This document shows, one piece after another, positions 1 through 7,255 of a stretch of 14,658 nt of DNA (its first letter is position 1; the number at the start of each line of letters is the position of its first letter). The notes under the pieces were generated by a model. The model did not search any database. It saw only the letters and a list, made by a program, of their open reading frames with translations, and had not been told where the DNA came from. The stretch is from Gammaproteobacteria bacterium (GTDB lineage Bacteria; Pseudomonadota; Gammaproteobacteria; Pseudomonadales; M0112): NCBI GenBank assembly GCA_006227085.1, contig SBFY01000055.1:1-14658 (forward strand). The letters are read 5' to 3'. Made by a program: the position numbers and the translations under genes.

Positions 1-89
1 ACAAACACGGTATCTGCTTTCGCGGATTGCGCTGCTTTCCAGGCCAGTGCGTGCTCGCGGCCGCCGCTACCGATGATCAGGATGTTCAT
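1..89 (-). CDS. purD: PurD, phosphoribosylamine-glycine ligase (5' end only)
   Basis: Only the first 29 codons lie in the window; the gene continues past the left edge. The start is the ATG at 89-87, preceded by AAGGAA at a normal distance. The N-terminus MNILIIGSGGREHALAWK is the typical PurD opening: a short beta strand, then the glycine-rich GSGGREHALAWK turn of the N-terminal domain. PurD (GAR synthetase) is a cytoplasmic ATP-grasp ligase that joins glycine to 5-phosphoribosylamine in de novo purine synthesis. It lies 62 bases downstream of purH on the same strand, which is the usual purH-purD pairing, so co-transcription is likely. The ATP-grasp domain and active site cannot be inspected here. 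Confidence 0.95.
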   Translation of the reverse strand, partial: MNILIIGSGGREHALAWKAAQSAKADTVF

Positions 90-116
90 GTGGATTCCTT
101 GGTCTAACTCAATAGT

Positions 117-149
117 GACCTTTGATGTTTGCCTGTAAACAGCAAGGTC
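117..149 (-). other. Stem-loop between purH and purD
   Basis: The 62-base purH-purD gap contains two nested inverted repeats. The outer pair is GACCTT/AAGGTC (117-122 with 144-149) and the inner pair is TGTTT/AAACA (126-130 with 137-141), around a 6-base loop. The inner and outer stems are separated by a 3/2-base internal loop. No T-run follows on the minus strand, so it does not look like an intrinsic terminator. It could be an mRNA stability or processing element, or chance. Confidence 0.4.
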
Positions 150-151
150 GC

Positions 152-1732
152 TTAGTGGCGGAAGTGGCGCATGCCGGTGAAGATCATGGCCATGCCATGC
201 TCATCCGCTGCGGCAATGGTTTCTTCATCGCGCATGGAACCGCCCGGCTGGATCACGCAGCTGATGCCAACCGCTGCGGCATTATCAATGCCGTCGCGGA
301 ACGGGAAGAACGCATCGGAGGCCATCACGGCACCTTTCACTTCAAGGCCGGCATGCTCAGCCATGATGGCGGCGATGCGTGCGGAATTGACGCGACTCAT
401 TTGTCCTGCACCAATGCCAATGGTCTGGCGCTGCTTCGCATAGACAATGGCATTCGATTTGACGAACTTCGCCACTTTCCAGGCAAACACGGCATCGTGC
501 AATTCGGCTTCGGTCGGTGCGCGCTTGGTTACCACTTTCAGTGCTTCGGTCTTGATCATGCCAAGATCACGATCCTGCACCAGCAGGCCGCCGTTGACGC
601 GCTTGTAATCAAATGCCGGTGAGGCTTCGGCGGGCCATTCGCCGCATTCGAGCACGCGTACATTCTGCTTGGCCTTGGTGACTTCCAGTGCGGCAGCAGA
701 CACCTTTGGCGCAATAATCACTTCCACGAATTGGCGGTCAATGATCGCTTTCGCAGTGTCAGCATCGAGTTCACGGTTAAAGGCGATGATGCCGCCAAAC
801 GCTGATTCCGGATCCGTCTGGTGAGCAAGGTTGTACGCGGCGAGGATGCCATCAAGGGATACGGCAACACCGCACGGGTTGGCGTGCTTGACGATCACGC
901 AGGCCGGTTTCACAAAACTTTTCACGCATTCAAGCGCGGCATCGGTATCGGCCACGTTGTTGTAGGACAGTTCCTTGCCTTGCAACTGCCTGGCGGTGGC
1001 AATGGACGCTTCCGTGACATGGCGCTCAACATAAAACGCGGCTCTTTGGTGCGGATTTTCACCGTAGCGCATGTCCTGCGCCTTGATGAACTGGGTGTTG
1101 AAGGTGCGCGGGAACGGGTCATTGCCGCCTGGCACTTGCTGGCCAAAATAATTGGCAATGGCACCGTCATACGCGGCGGTGTGTTCAAAGGCCTTGATCG
1201 CGAGGTCAAAACGGGTGGCGTAGCAGGTGCTGCCATCGTTGGCTTTCAGCTCATCAAGGATGCTGGCGTAATCACTGGCATTGACCACGATGTTGACGAA
1301 GGCGTGGTTCTTGGCAGCGGAACGCACCATGGTCGGGCCGCCGATGTCGATGTTCTCGATGGCGTCTTCACGGGTGCAGCCGGGTTTGGCGATGGTGCTG
1401 GCAAACGGGTACAGGTTGACCACCACCATGTCGATCGGTGCGATGCCGTGCTCGCTCATGACAGCATCATCGGTGCCGCGACGGCCGAGAATACCGCCAT
1501 GCACTTTCGGGTGCAGGGTTTTCACGCGGCCATCCATCATTTCCGGGAAGCCGGTGTAGTCAGAGACTTCGGTAACGGGGATGTTGTTGTCTTTCAGGAG
1601 CTTGAAAGTGCCGCCAGTGGAGAGCAGTTCGATGCCAAGGCCGCTGAGGGCGCGGGCGAAATCGACGATGCCGGTTTTATCGGAGACGCTGATCAGTGCG
1701 CGTCGTACCGCGATCCGGTCCGGGTGTGTCAT
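152..1732 (-). CDS. purH: PurH, bifunctional AICAR transformylase / IMP cyclohydrolase
   Basis: PurH carries out the last two steps to IMP: formylation of AICAR with 10-formyl-THF, then ring closure. At 526 residues it is close to the E. coli enzyme (529). Residues 1 to about 150 form the MGS-like cyclohydrolase domain, with RRALISVSDKTGIVDFA near the N-terminus, LSTGGT at 38-42 and VVNLYPF at 104-110. The rest is the transformylase domain, with the catalytic Lys-His pair in KHANPCGVA (K282, H283) and the characteristic C-terminus GMRHFRH. The ATG at 1732 follows GAGGATCCC, a fair Shine-Dalgarno. It starts 18 bases after the fis stop and is followed by purD, so it appears to be the third gene of a dusB-fis-purH-purD unit. 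No truncation or frameshift is visible. Confidence 0.98.
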   Translation of the reverse strand: MTHPDRIAVRRALISVSDKTGIVDFARALSGLGIELLSTGGTFKLLKDNNIPVTEVSDYTGFPEMMDGRVKTLHPKVHGGILGRRGTDDAVMSEHGIAPIDMVVVNLYPFASTIAKPGCTREDAIENIDIGGPTMVRSAAKNHAFVNIVVNASDYASILDELKANDGSTCYATRFDLAIKAFEHTAAYDGAIANYFGQQVPGGNDPFPRTFNTQFIKAQDMRYGENPHQRAAFYVERHVTEASIATARQLQGKELSYNNVADTDAALECVKSFVKPACVIVKHANPCGVAVSLDGILAAYNLAHQTDPESAFGGIIAFNRELDADTAKAIIDRQFVEVIIAPKVSAAALEVTKAKQNVRVLECGEWPAEASPAFDYKRVNGGLLVQDRDLGMIKTEALKVVTKRAPTEAELHDAVFAWKVAKFVKSNAIVYAKQRQTIGIGAGQMSRVNSARIAAIMAEHAGLEVKGAVMASDAFFPFRDGIDNAAAVGISCVIQPGGSMRDEETIAAADEHGMAMIFTGMRHFRH

Positions 1733-1750
1733 GGGATCCTCGCTGGATGA

Positions 1751-2050
1751 TTACAGTAAACCGTATTGCTTCAATTTCTTGCGCAGGGTGCCGCGATTCA
1801 GGCCCAGCAGCTCAGACGCCTGGGTCTGGTTGCCGTTCGTGTGTTGCATGACGGCTTTCAGCAAGGGAGCTTCGACTTCGGCCAGCACCATGTTGTAGAC
1901 ATCGTGTGCGGGCTGGCCTTCGAGGTTATCAAAATAGGCCTGGATGGCTTCGGCCACGCATTCGCGCAGGGCGCGCGGTTGTGCGCGCTGGTCCGCTTTG
2001 GTGTTCAGGGGCACAACGGTTTGTGATGTCATGGCCTTGGCAGTGTTCAT
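1751..2050 (-). CDS. fis: Fis, nucleoid-associated DNA-binding protein
   Basis: Fis is a small homodimeric nucleoid protein that bends DNA and regulates rRNA, recombination and growth-phase genes. The protein has 99 residues (E. coli 98). The core helices are recognisable (VYNMVLAEVEAPLLKAVMQ, 51-69). The C-terminal helix-turn-helix, GNQTQASELLGLNRGTLRKK (73-92) then LKQYGLL, is almost the family consensus. The N-terminal 25 residues, where the flexible beta-hairpin arms lie in E. coli, diverge. The ATG at 2050 overlaps the dusB stop in an ATGA arrangement, implying translational coupling. An in-frame ATG six codons later is an alternative start. Sitting directly behind dusB is the classic gammaproteobacterial arrangement; purH follows 18 bases later. 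Confidence 0.97.
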   Translation of the reverse strand: MNTAKAMTSQTVVPLNTKADQRAQPRALRECVAEAIQAYFDNLEGQPAHDVYNMVLAEVEAPLLKAVMQHTNGNQTQASELLGLNRGTLRKKLKQYGLL

Positions 2051-3024
2051 GCAGCGATGTCCTTACATTGCGGGGCAGCGGCCAGCGTGTCGAGAAACGC
2101 GGCCTGCCCTGACGCGGTGGTCAAGCAATTAAACCCATGGGCTTCAAGCCCTAACCGGTCGAGATACCAGCCGATATGCTTGCGGGCAATGCGCAAGCCC
2201 ATAAAGTCGCCGTAAAAATCGATCAGGCTTTGCCAGTGGGCCTGCATGACGGCGAAAACTTCCTCGCGGCTGGGCGGTGCTAACCGTTCGCCGGTATCGA
2301 GGGTGTGGCGGATTTCCCGAAATACCCAAGGATTGCCTTGGGCAGCGCGGCCAATCATAACACCATCGGCACCCGTATGGGTGAGAACGGCGAGGGCTTT
2401 TTGTGGTGAATCAATATCACCATTGGCAATCACGGGGATGCTGACCGCCTGCTTGATGGCGGCAATGGTGTCGTATTCCACCGCACCTTCAAAACGACAG
2501 GTGCGGGTGCGGCCGTGCACAGTGAGTGCTTGCACACCGGCGGCTTCAGCGAGCTGCGCAATCAGCACGCCGTTACGTTGTTCCGGTGACGGTCCGGTAC
2601 GGATTTTCAGGGTGACAGGCACATCCACGGCATTGACCACGCTGCGCAGGATGCGGTCAACGTGTGCCGGGTCCGCCAACAAGGCAGAGCCTGCTGCCTT
2701 GCGGCAAACCTTCTTGGCGGGGCAGCCCATGTTGATGTCGATGATTTGCGCGCCGGCGGCGACATTGAATCGCGCCGCTTCGGCCATGGTGTCCGGGTCA
2801 TGGCCAAGGATCTGCACACTGATGGGGCCAGGCTCGCCGCGATGATCCCGGCGCAGTCGTGACTTGGTGCTGTCTTTCAGGGCCGGATTGGCCGACAGCA
2901 TTTCACCGACACTGAAGCCGGCGCCGAGCGAGCGGCACAGTTTCCGGAAAGGCAGGTCGGTCACGCCAGCCATGGGGGCGAGGATCACCGGGTTTTCGAT
3001 GCGGTAAGGTCCGATGCAAAACAC
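2047..3024 (-). CDS. dusB: DusB, tRNA-dihydrouridine synthase
   Basis: DusB is an FMN-dependent enzyme that reduces specific uridines in the tRNA D-loop to dihydrouridine, using NADPH. The protein has 325 residues (E. coli 321). The TIM-barrel opening is NPVILAPMAGVTDLPFRKLC (11-30). The catalytic cysteine is C101 in INMGCPAKKVC. Flavin and phosphate contacts are expected in LTVHGRT, IPVIANGDI and GADGVMIGRAAQGNPW. A helical domain makes up the last 80 residues or so. The start is a GTG at 3024-3022; this choice fits the family N-terminus (M-F-x-I-G-x-Y). There is no clear Shine-Dalgarno, and a perfect inverted repeat lies immediately upstream. The stop overlaps the fis start by 4 bases. It appears to be first gene of the dusB-fis-purH-purD unit. 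Confidence 0.97.
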   Translation of the reverse strand: MFCIGPYRIENPVILAPMAGVTDLPFRKLCRSLGAGFSVGEMLSANPALKDSTKSRLRRDHRGEPGPISVQILGHDPDTMAEAARFNVAAGAQIIDINMGCPAKKVCRKAAGSALLADPAHVDRILRSVVNAVDVPVTLKIRTGPSPEQRNGVLIAQLAEAAGVQALTVHGRTRTCRFEGAVEYDTIAAIKQAVSIPVIANGDIDSPQKALAVLTHTGADGVMIGRAAQGNPWVFREIRHTLDTGERLAPPSREEVFAVMQAHWQSLIDFYGDFMGLRIARKHIGWYLDRLGLEAHGFNCLTTASGQAAFLDTLAAAPQCKDIAA

Positions 3025-3025
3025 G

Positions 3026-3059
3026 CTGGCCGGCCATTGGTTAAAAAATGGCCGGCCAT
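3026..3059. repeat. Twin palindrome / 12-bp inverted repeat before dusB
   Basis: The 10-base palindrome TGGCCGGCCA occurs twice, at 3027-3036 and 3049-3058, 22 bases apart. Because each copy is self-complementary, the pair is both a direct and an inverted repeat. As RNA it can form a 12-bp stem (3027-3038 with 3047-3058) with an 8-base loop, ending 2 bases before the dusB GTG. Each copy includes the 8-base GGCCGGCC. The position suggests an operator or a translation-controlling hairpin. On neither strand does a convincing T-run follow the hairpin, so a terminator role is weakly supported. Confidence 0.6.
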
Positions 3060-3063
3060 GATA
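3058..3063 (-). promoter_or_regulatory. Candidate -10 box for the dusB-fis-purHD unit
   Basis: Read on the minus strand, 3063-3058 is TATCAT, matching 5 of 6 bases of the sigma-70 -10 consensus. It directly abuts the first GGCCGGCC palindrome. No good -35 is visible 16-18 bases upstream (the best are TTTCAT or TTCATC near 3080-3086). If used, transcription would start near 3051, inside the palindrome region, so the repeat could act as an operator at the start site. Based on sequence match only. Confidence 0.35.
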
Positions 3064-3123
3064 CTCCCGCCCCAGCGGGGATGAAAGGGCGTTACCCGGC
3101 TCTGGTTGCGTGGCCGATGAGCG

Positions 3124-3157
3124 GCTTATTCAATGGGTTGCTTATTCAATGGGTTGC
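3124..3157. repeat. 16-bp tandem duplication across a stop codon
   Basis: CTTATTCAATGGGTTG is repeated head-to-tail without mismatch at 3125-3140 and 3141-3156, and the 16-base period extends one more base on each side. The copy at 3141-3156 contains the last codons and TAA stop of the zinc-ribbon gene (minus strand). The other copy lies just past the stop, so the protein is unaffected. This looks like a slippage duplication. Confidence 0.9.
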
Positions 3158-4458
3158 AGGGCGTAGCTGATGGCGGTCGGGCCAGGATCGGCAATTTCCA
3201 GTGCCACATGCACGGACTGGCGCGCTTTCAGCTGGTGTGCACCAGCCATTTCGCCTGCCAGGTAATCCTCCGGTGCCAGGATGCGCTGGGCAATGGCCTG
3301 GCCATTGACGTCCGAAAACTGCAGCAGCAATTTCGGGAACGCTTGCGCAAATGACGCGTCATTGCTGAGCACAAAATCCACCGCCAGCGCATTTTGCAGG
3401 CTGCTGTGCGAGCGGATGATCAGGTTGCTGGCCTGCAGGGCTTGCAGGTTGGTTTCCGCTGGCAGGGTACAGCCGGCAACTTTGCAGGCGACGCCGAGCA
3501 GGCCACGGTAACGGGCATCGTGTGCCAGCGTATCGAAGCGGTAAGTGGTGTATTGCACCAGCAGGGCGAGCATGGCGATGCAGGCCGCGGCCAGCCATAC
3601 ACCGTCACGACGGAAGATGCTGCGGGTGTCATACACGGGCATTTCCACCGGCGCGCCACCAATGCGCTGCAGCTTGCTGCTCATCGGTTCGGCCATGACA
3701 ACGTCTTCGTCATGGCGTGCCTGGACGGGGCTGCCCCCATCCAGGGCGCTGAAGGTGTCATCCAGGTCATCGACGGTGACCACGGGCAGGTCATCCCGTG
3801 TCGGGGTCTCCTCGTCATCCAGTTGCACGGCCGGCATGCTGGGCTGGGTGCTGTCATCAAGAGGGGTGCTGGCGGCGGCCTCGGCCTCGGCGAAGTCTTC
3901 ATCGTCCGCATCGTCGAGGATAAAGGGGCGCACATCATCAAATTCGCTGCTGTCGCCTTCATCGCTGTCGGCTTCGTCGCTGGCCACGGCATCATCGGTC
4001 GCAGCAGCCGGTACCGGGATGGCGGTTTCGTCCTTGTCTTCCCGCTCGTTGGCGAACGCATTGCCGGTGTTCTGCTCAGAGGTCAGGAAGGCATCGGAAA
4101 ACTTCATTTGCCGGGATTCAGCGATCTGTTCCTTGATTTCCTCTTCGCCGGTATCGTCATCGAACAGGGCGTCATCCGGGACTTCGATGTCCTTTTCCTC
4201 GGGCGCTTCACGAACGGTGAAGCGCAGGTTGGCACTGATGTCCTCGATGTCGACGTCATCGTGACGGGCAAAATCGGGGGTATCGTCATCATTGCTGCTT
4301 TGGCTGCTGGCATCTGCGGACACCGGGAAGTCGGTCGCGGTGAACACATGACGGCATTGGCCACAACGGACGATGCCATCGGCCATCGACAATTCACGCT
4401 CGGATACTTCAAAAGCTGTGCCGCAATTGGGGCACTGGGTGATGAACGGTCCCGTCAT
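3142..4458 (-). CDS. Zinc-ribbon (MJ0042-type) membrane protein with DUF3426 domain
   Basis: This 438-residue protein has unknown function but a clear architecture. Residues 1-40 are a zinc ribbon with two CxxC knuckles (C9, C12, C32, C35), typical of the MJ0042 family. Residues about 47-260 form a long, strongly acidic Asp/Glu-rich linker, probably disordered. One membrane segment (about 286-303) follows arginines, so the zinc ribbon and linker should be cytoplasmic and the C-terminus periplasmic. Residues from about 305 on resemble DUF3426, including the paired cysteines C324 and C330 followed by LP. The ATG at 4458 follows AGGGAAGAG. It lies between prmA and dusB, as in P. aeruginosa, and is probably the last gene of the aroQ-acc-prmA operon. 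A 16-bp tandem duplication spans its stop. Confidence 0.85.
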   Translation of the reverse strand: MTGPFITQCPNCGTAFEVSERELSMADGIVRCGQCRHVFTATDFPVSADASSQSSNDDDTPDFARHDDVDIEDISANLRFTVREAPEEKDIEVPDDALFDDDTGEEEIKEQIAESRQMKFSDAFLTSEQNTGNAFANEREDKDETAIPVPAAATDDAVASDEADSDEGDSSEFDDVRPFILDDADDEDFAEAEAAASTPLDDSTQPSMPAVQLDDEETPTRDDLPVVTVDDLDDTFSALDGGSPVQARHDEDVVMAEPMSSKLQRIGGAPVEMPVYDTRSIFRRDGVWLAAACIAMLALLVQYTTYRFDTLAHDARYRGLLGVACKVAGCTLPAETNLQALQASNLIIRSHSSLQNALAVDFVLSNDASFAQAFPKLLLQFSDVNGQAIAQRILAPEDYLAGEMAGAHQLKARQSVHVALEIADPGPTAISYALQPIE

Positions 4459-4470
4459 GATTAGGCTCTT

Positions 4471-4486
4471 CCCTGCTGGAACAGGG
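4471..4486 (-). other. Small hairpin in the prmA to zinc-ribbon gene gap
   Basis: CCCTG (4471-4475) and CAGGG (4482-4486) are complementary around a 6-base loop, in the 57-base gap after the prmA stop. On the minus strand the 3' arm carries the purine-rich AGGGAAGAG that is probably the ribosome-binding site of the zinc-ribbon gene, so the hairpin could modulate its translation. No T-run follows. The stem is short and may be chance. Confidence 0.3.
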
Positions 4487-4515
4487 CCAAGTGTACTGTG
4501 TGTGGCGACAAACGA

Positions 4516-5400
4516 CTAGCTTCCCGCTGAGACATGGTGCGCCACCAGGCAGGCCCAACCCTGTTCGGTGCGGACAGGCTCAAAGCGCATATGGGGCAGG
4601 TAGGCTTGCATCACTTCGCTGGCCTGGGCTTCCAGTAATCCGGACATGACCAGTGTGCCGCCCGGCTTGAGTGCACGGCAGAGGGTGCCTGACAGATGCA
4701 CCAGCGGGCCGGCGAGGATGTTGGCCAGTACGATATCGGCGCTGACTGGTGGCGCATCGGCCGGCAGGTGCAGCTGGAAACGTTCATCGGCGACATGGTT
4801 GCGGCGTGCATTGTCACGACTGGCGAGCAAGGCCTGCGGGTCATGGTCGATGCCAATGGCGTCGTTTGCGCCCAATGCCAGTGCTGCGATGGCGAGGATG
4901 CCGGAGCCGCAGCCGTAATCCACGATACTGGTGCCTTCCAGTTGTTGCGAAGCCAGCCACTGCAGGCACAGCGCGGTGGTCGGGTGGGTGCCGGTGCCGA
5001 ACGCAAGACCCGGGTCCAGGTGTACCGCGACTGTCCCTGGCTCGGCGTCAAAGCCGCTGGGCACGATGCTGAGTCGCCCGAACTGCAGTGGTTTGTAATC
5101 GGCGAGCCATGCGCGCACCCAATCCTGGTCATTAATGCGTTCAGCGCGCCAATGCGGCAGGGGTTCGCCCAGTGCGGTTTCGATGGCGGCAGCGATCGGG
5201 TCGGCGTTGGGTTGGTCTTCAAACAACGCGGCCAGCCGCACGCTGGCCCAGAGCGGTGTGGTATCCGGGTCGGGTTCAAGGATCGGGTTATCGGCGGCAT
5301 CACTGAGCGTGACGGATAGTGCGCCGGCGGCCAGCAAGGCGTTTTCCAGTGCTTCTACCGCAACCTGGGCGATCTCGAAATGCAGTTGCAGCCAGGCCAC
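4516..5400 (-). CDS. prmA: PrmA, ribosomal protein L11 methyltransferase
   Basis: PrmA transfers methyl groups from S-adenosylmethionine to lysines and the N-terminus of ribosomal protein L11 in the cytoplasm. The protein has 294 residues (E. coli 293). Residues 1 to about 90 are the substrate-recognition domain. The class I methyltransferase core follows, with DPGLAFGTGTHPTT (129-142), the SAM-binding loop DYGCGSG (161-167), the acidic residue of GIDHDP (183-188) and the LANILAGPL motif (225-233). The start is a GTG at 5400-5398, 10 bases after the accC stop. The nearest AAGG is about 15 bases upstream, so the ribosome-binding site is poor and coupling to accC translation is likely. It belongs to the aroQ-accB-accC-prmA run. 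Confidence 0.97.
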   Translation of the reverse strand: MAWLQLHFEIAQVAVEALENALLAAGALSVTLSDAADNPILEPDPDTTPLWASVRLAALFEDQPNADPIAAAIETALGEPLPHWRAERINDQDWVRAWLADYKPLQFGRLSIVPSGFDAEPGTVAVHLDPGLAFGTGTHPTTALCLQWLASQQLEGTSIVDYGCGSGILAIAALALGANDAIGIDHDPQALLASRDNARRNHVADERFQLHLPADAPPVSADIVLANILAGPLVHLSGTLCRALKPGGTLVMSGLLEAQASEVMQAYLPHMRFEPVRTEQGWACLVAHHVSAGS

Positions 5401-5410
5401 GGTAGCGGGT

Positions 5411-6751
5411 TCAGCCTTTCAGCTTCTTCTCAAGGTAATGGATATTGACGCCGCCCTTGCGGAACTCCCCATCGCGCACCAGTTCCTGGTGCAACGGCTG
5501 GTTGGTCTTGATGCCGCTGACGATCAACTCATCCAGTGCCATTTTCATGCGGTTCAGTGCATTCTCGCGGTCGCGGCCGTAAGTGATGATCTTGCCGATC
5601 AGTGAGTCGTAGTTGGGGGGCACGCTGTAACCGGCATACAGGTGTGAATCCACGCGCACGCCGGGGCCGCCGGGGGCATGAAAGTACGTCACCTTGCCGG
5701 GACAGGGCATGAAGGTTTTCGGGTCTTCGGCATTGATGCGGCATTCAAAGGCATGGCCGCGAATGATCACATCTTCCTGCTTGATCGACAGTGGCATGCC
5801 AGAAGCAATGCGCAGCTGTTCCTTGACGATGTCGATGCCGGTGACCATTTCGGTGACTGGGTGCTCGACCTGCACACGGGTGTTCATTTCGATGAAATAG
5901 AACGCGCCGTTTTCGTACAGGAATTCGAAGGTGCCAGCGCCACGGTAACCGATGTCGATGCAGGCACGCGAGCAGGCTTCCAGTGTTGCGCGGCGCACAT
6001 CGTCCGGGATGTGCGGGGCCGGGGCTTCTTCCAGCACTTTCTGGTGACGGCGCTGCAAGGAGCAGTCACGGTCGCCCAGGTGAATGGCATTGCCCTGGCC
6101 GTCGGCCAGCACCTGCACTTCGACGTGGCGCGGGTTTTCAAGGAATTTTTCCATGTACACCACACCACTGCCAAATGCGGCGGCGGCTTCACTGCGGCAG
6201 CCGTTCACGGCATTCAGCAAGTGGGCTTCGCTGTGCACGACCCGCATGCCACGGCCACCACCACCGGCGGCAGCCTTGATGATGACGGGGTAACCGATCT
6301 GCTTGGCCATCTTGCGGATGGCATCATCGTCATCGGGCAGTGCACCATCAGAACCGGGAACGGTGGGTACACCGGCTTTTTTCATCGCGTCCTTGGCCGA
6401 GACCTTGTCGCCCATCAGGCGAATCACATCGGCAGTCGGGCCAATAAACACGAAACCGCTGTTTTCGACCTGTTCGGCGAAGTCAGCGTTCTCGGCGAGG
6501 AAGCCATAACCGGGGTGAATGCCGGTGGCATCAGTGACTTCGGCGGCACTGATGATGGCCGGTACATTCAGGTAGCTTTGCGGCGACGGGTTCGGACCGA
6601 TGCAGACGGACTCATCGGCCAGTCGCACATGCAGCAAGTCGCGGTCAATCTGTGAATGCACGGCCACGGTCTTGATGCCGAGTTCCTTGCAGGCGCGAAG
6701 GATGCGCAGCGCGATTTCGCCACGGTTGGCAATAACAACTTTATCGAGCAT
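5411..6751 (-). CDS. accC: AccC, biotin carboxylase subunit of acetyl-CoA carboxylase
   Basis: AccC carboxylates the biotin carried by AccB, using ATP and bicarbonate. This is the first half-reaction of the committed step in fatty acid synthesis. It has 446 residues (E. coli 449), and its active-site residues fall at the E. coli positions: K116, K159, H209, E276, E288, N290, R292 and R338. The ATP-grasp glycine loop is KAAAGGGGRGM (159-169), and the catalytic stretch is EMNTRVQVEHPVTE (288-301). The ATG at 6751 is preceded by CAGGA at good spacing. The gene follows accB by 18 bases and precedes prmA by 10. It is complete. Confidence 0.98.
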   Translation of the reverse strand: MLDKVVIANRGEIALRILRACKELGIKTVAVHSQIDRDLLHVRLADESVCIGPNPSPQSYLNVPAIISAAEVTDATGIHPGYGFLAENADFAEQVENSGFVFIGPTADVIRLMGDKVSAKDAMKKAGVPTVPGSDGALPDDDDAIRKMAKQIGYPVIIKAAAGGGGRGMRVVHSEAHLLNAVNGCRSEAAAAFGSGVVYMEKFLENPRHVEVQVLADGQGNAIHLGDRDCSLQRRHQKVLEEAPAPHIPDDVRRATLEACSRACIDIGYRGAGTFEFLYENGAFYFIEMNTRVQVEHPVTEMVTGIDIVKEQLRIASGMPLSIKQEDVIIRGHAFECRINAEDPKTFMPCPGKVTYFHAPGGPGVRVDSHLYAGYSVPPNYDSLIGKIITYGRDRENALNRMKMALDELIVSGIKTNQPLHQELVRDGEFRKGGVNIHYLEKKLKG

Positions 6752-6769
6752 GTCGGTATCCTGCGGCGA

Positions 6770-7231
6770 TCAAACGATGGTGATCATGGGTTGGTCGAAT
6801 TCGACCGGTTGGCCGTCGCTGACCAGGATGGCGCCAATGGTGCCGGCACGATCGGCCTCGATCTGGTTCATCATTTTCATGGCTTCCACGATGCACAGCA
6901 CATCGCCTTGCTTGACGCTTTGGCCAACGGCCACAAACGCTTTGGCACCGGGTGCCGGGGCACCGTAGAACGTGCCGACCATGGGTGAGCGCACGACATG
7001 GCCTTCAATGGCTGGCGCTGCCGGTGTTTCGGCGGCCGGCGCGGCAACCGGGGCGGCTGCGACAGGAGCGGCTACTGGTGCAGCGGCCATGACCGGGGCT
7101 TGTACGGCGGTGGTGATCACGCCGCGATTGCGGCTGAGGCGAACGGATTCCTCGCCTTCACGAATCTCCAGTTCATCGATATTGGATTCTTCGAGCAGTT
7201 CAACCAGTTTTTTCAGTTTGCGGATATCCAT
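6770..7231 (-). CDS. accB: AccB, biotin carboxyl carrier protein (BCCP)
   Basis: BCCP carries the biotin that shuttles CO2 from biotin carboxylase (AccC) to the carboxyltransferase. The protein has 153 residues (E. coli 156). The N-terminal dimerisation segment is MDIRKLKKLVELLEES. An Ala/Pro-rich flexible linker follows (about 45-75), then the C-terminal biotinyl domain with EAMKMM. The biotinylated lysine is K119. Partner BirA is not in the window. The ATG at 7231 follows CAGAGGC, a good ribosome-binding site, 24 bases after the aroQ stop. There is no long private leader as in E. coli accBC, so its expression probably depends on the aroQ promoter. Confidence 0.98.
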   Translation of the reverse strand: MDIRKLKKLVELLEESNIDELEIREGEESVRLSRNRGVITTAVQAPVMAAAPVAAPVAAAPVAAPAAETPAAPAIEGHVVRSPMVGTFYGAPAPGAKAFVAVGQSVKQGDVLCIVEAMKMMNQIEADRAGTIGAILVSDGQPVEFDQPMITIV

Positions 7232-7255
7232 GAATGCCTCTGTCTATGGTCTGGA

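Noticed and set aside
131..146. Possible PurR box near purD (GCAAAC half-site on the minus strand)
   Set aside because: Only one half of the palindromic consensus is present, and it lies inside the operon rather than at its promoter.
821..1750. 309-codon open frame on the plus strand opposite purH
   Set aside because: It lies wholly antisense to a clearly conserved gene, has no recognisable domain and is explained by GC-rich codon usage leaving the opposite strand open.
3064..3080. CCCGC/GCGGG hairpin as a terminator after the zinc-ribbon gene
   Set aside because: The stem is 5 bp with a 4-base loop and no T-run follows on the minus strand.
3394..4464. 356-codon plus-strand open frame opposite the zinc-ribbon gene
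   Set aside because: It is the mirror of the Asp/Glu-rich repetitive linker (GAT/GAC/GAA read as ATC/GTC/TTC, giving long Ile/Val/Phe runs). The minus-strand frame has the CxxC motifs, membrane segment and DUF3426 pattern.
5678..6655. 325-codon plus-strand open frame opposite accC
   Set aside because: Antisense shadow of a gene whose every catalytic residue is in register; no ribosome-binding site or family features.
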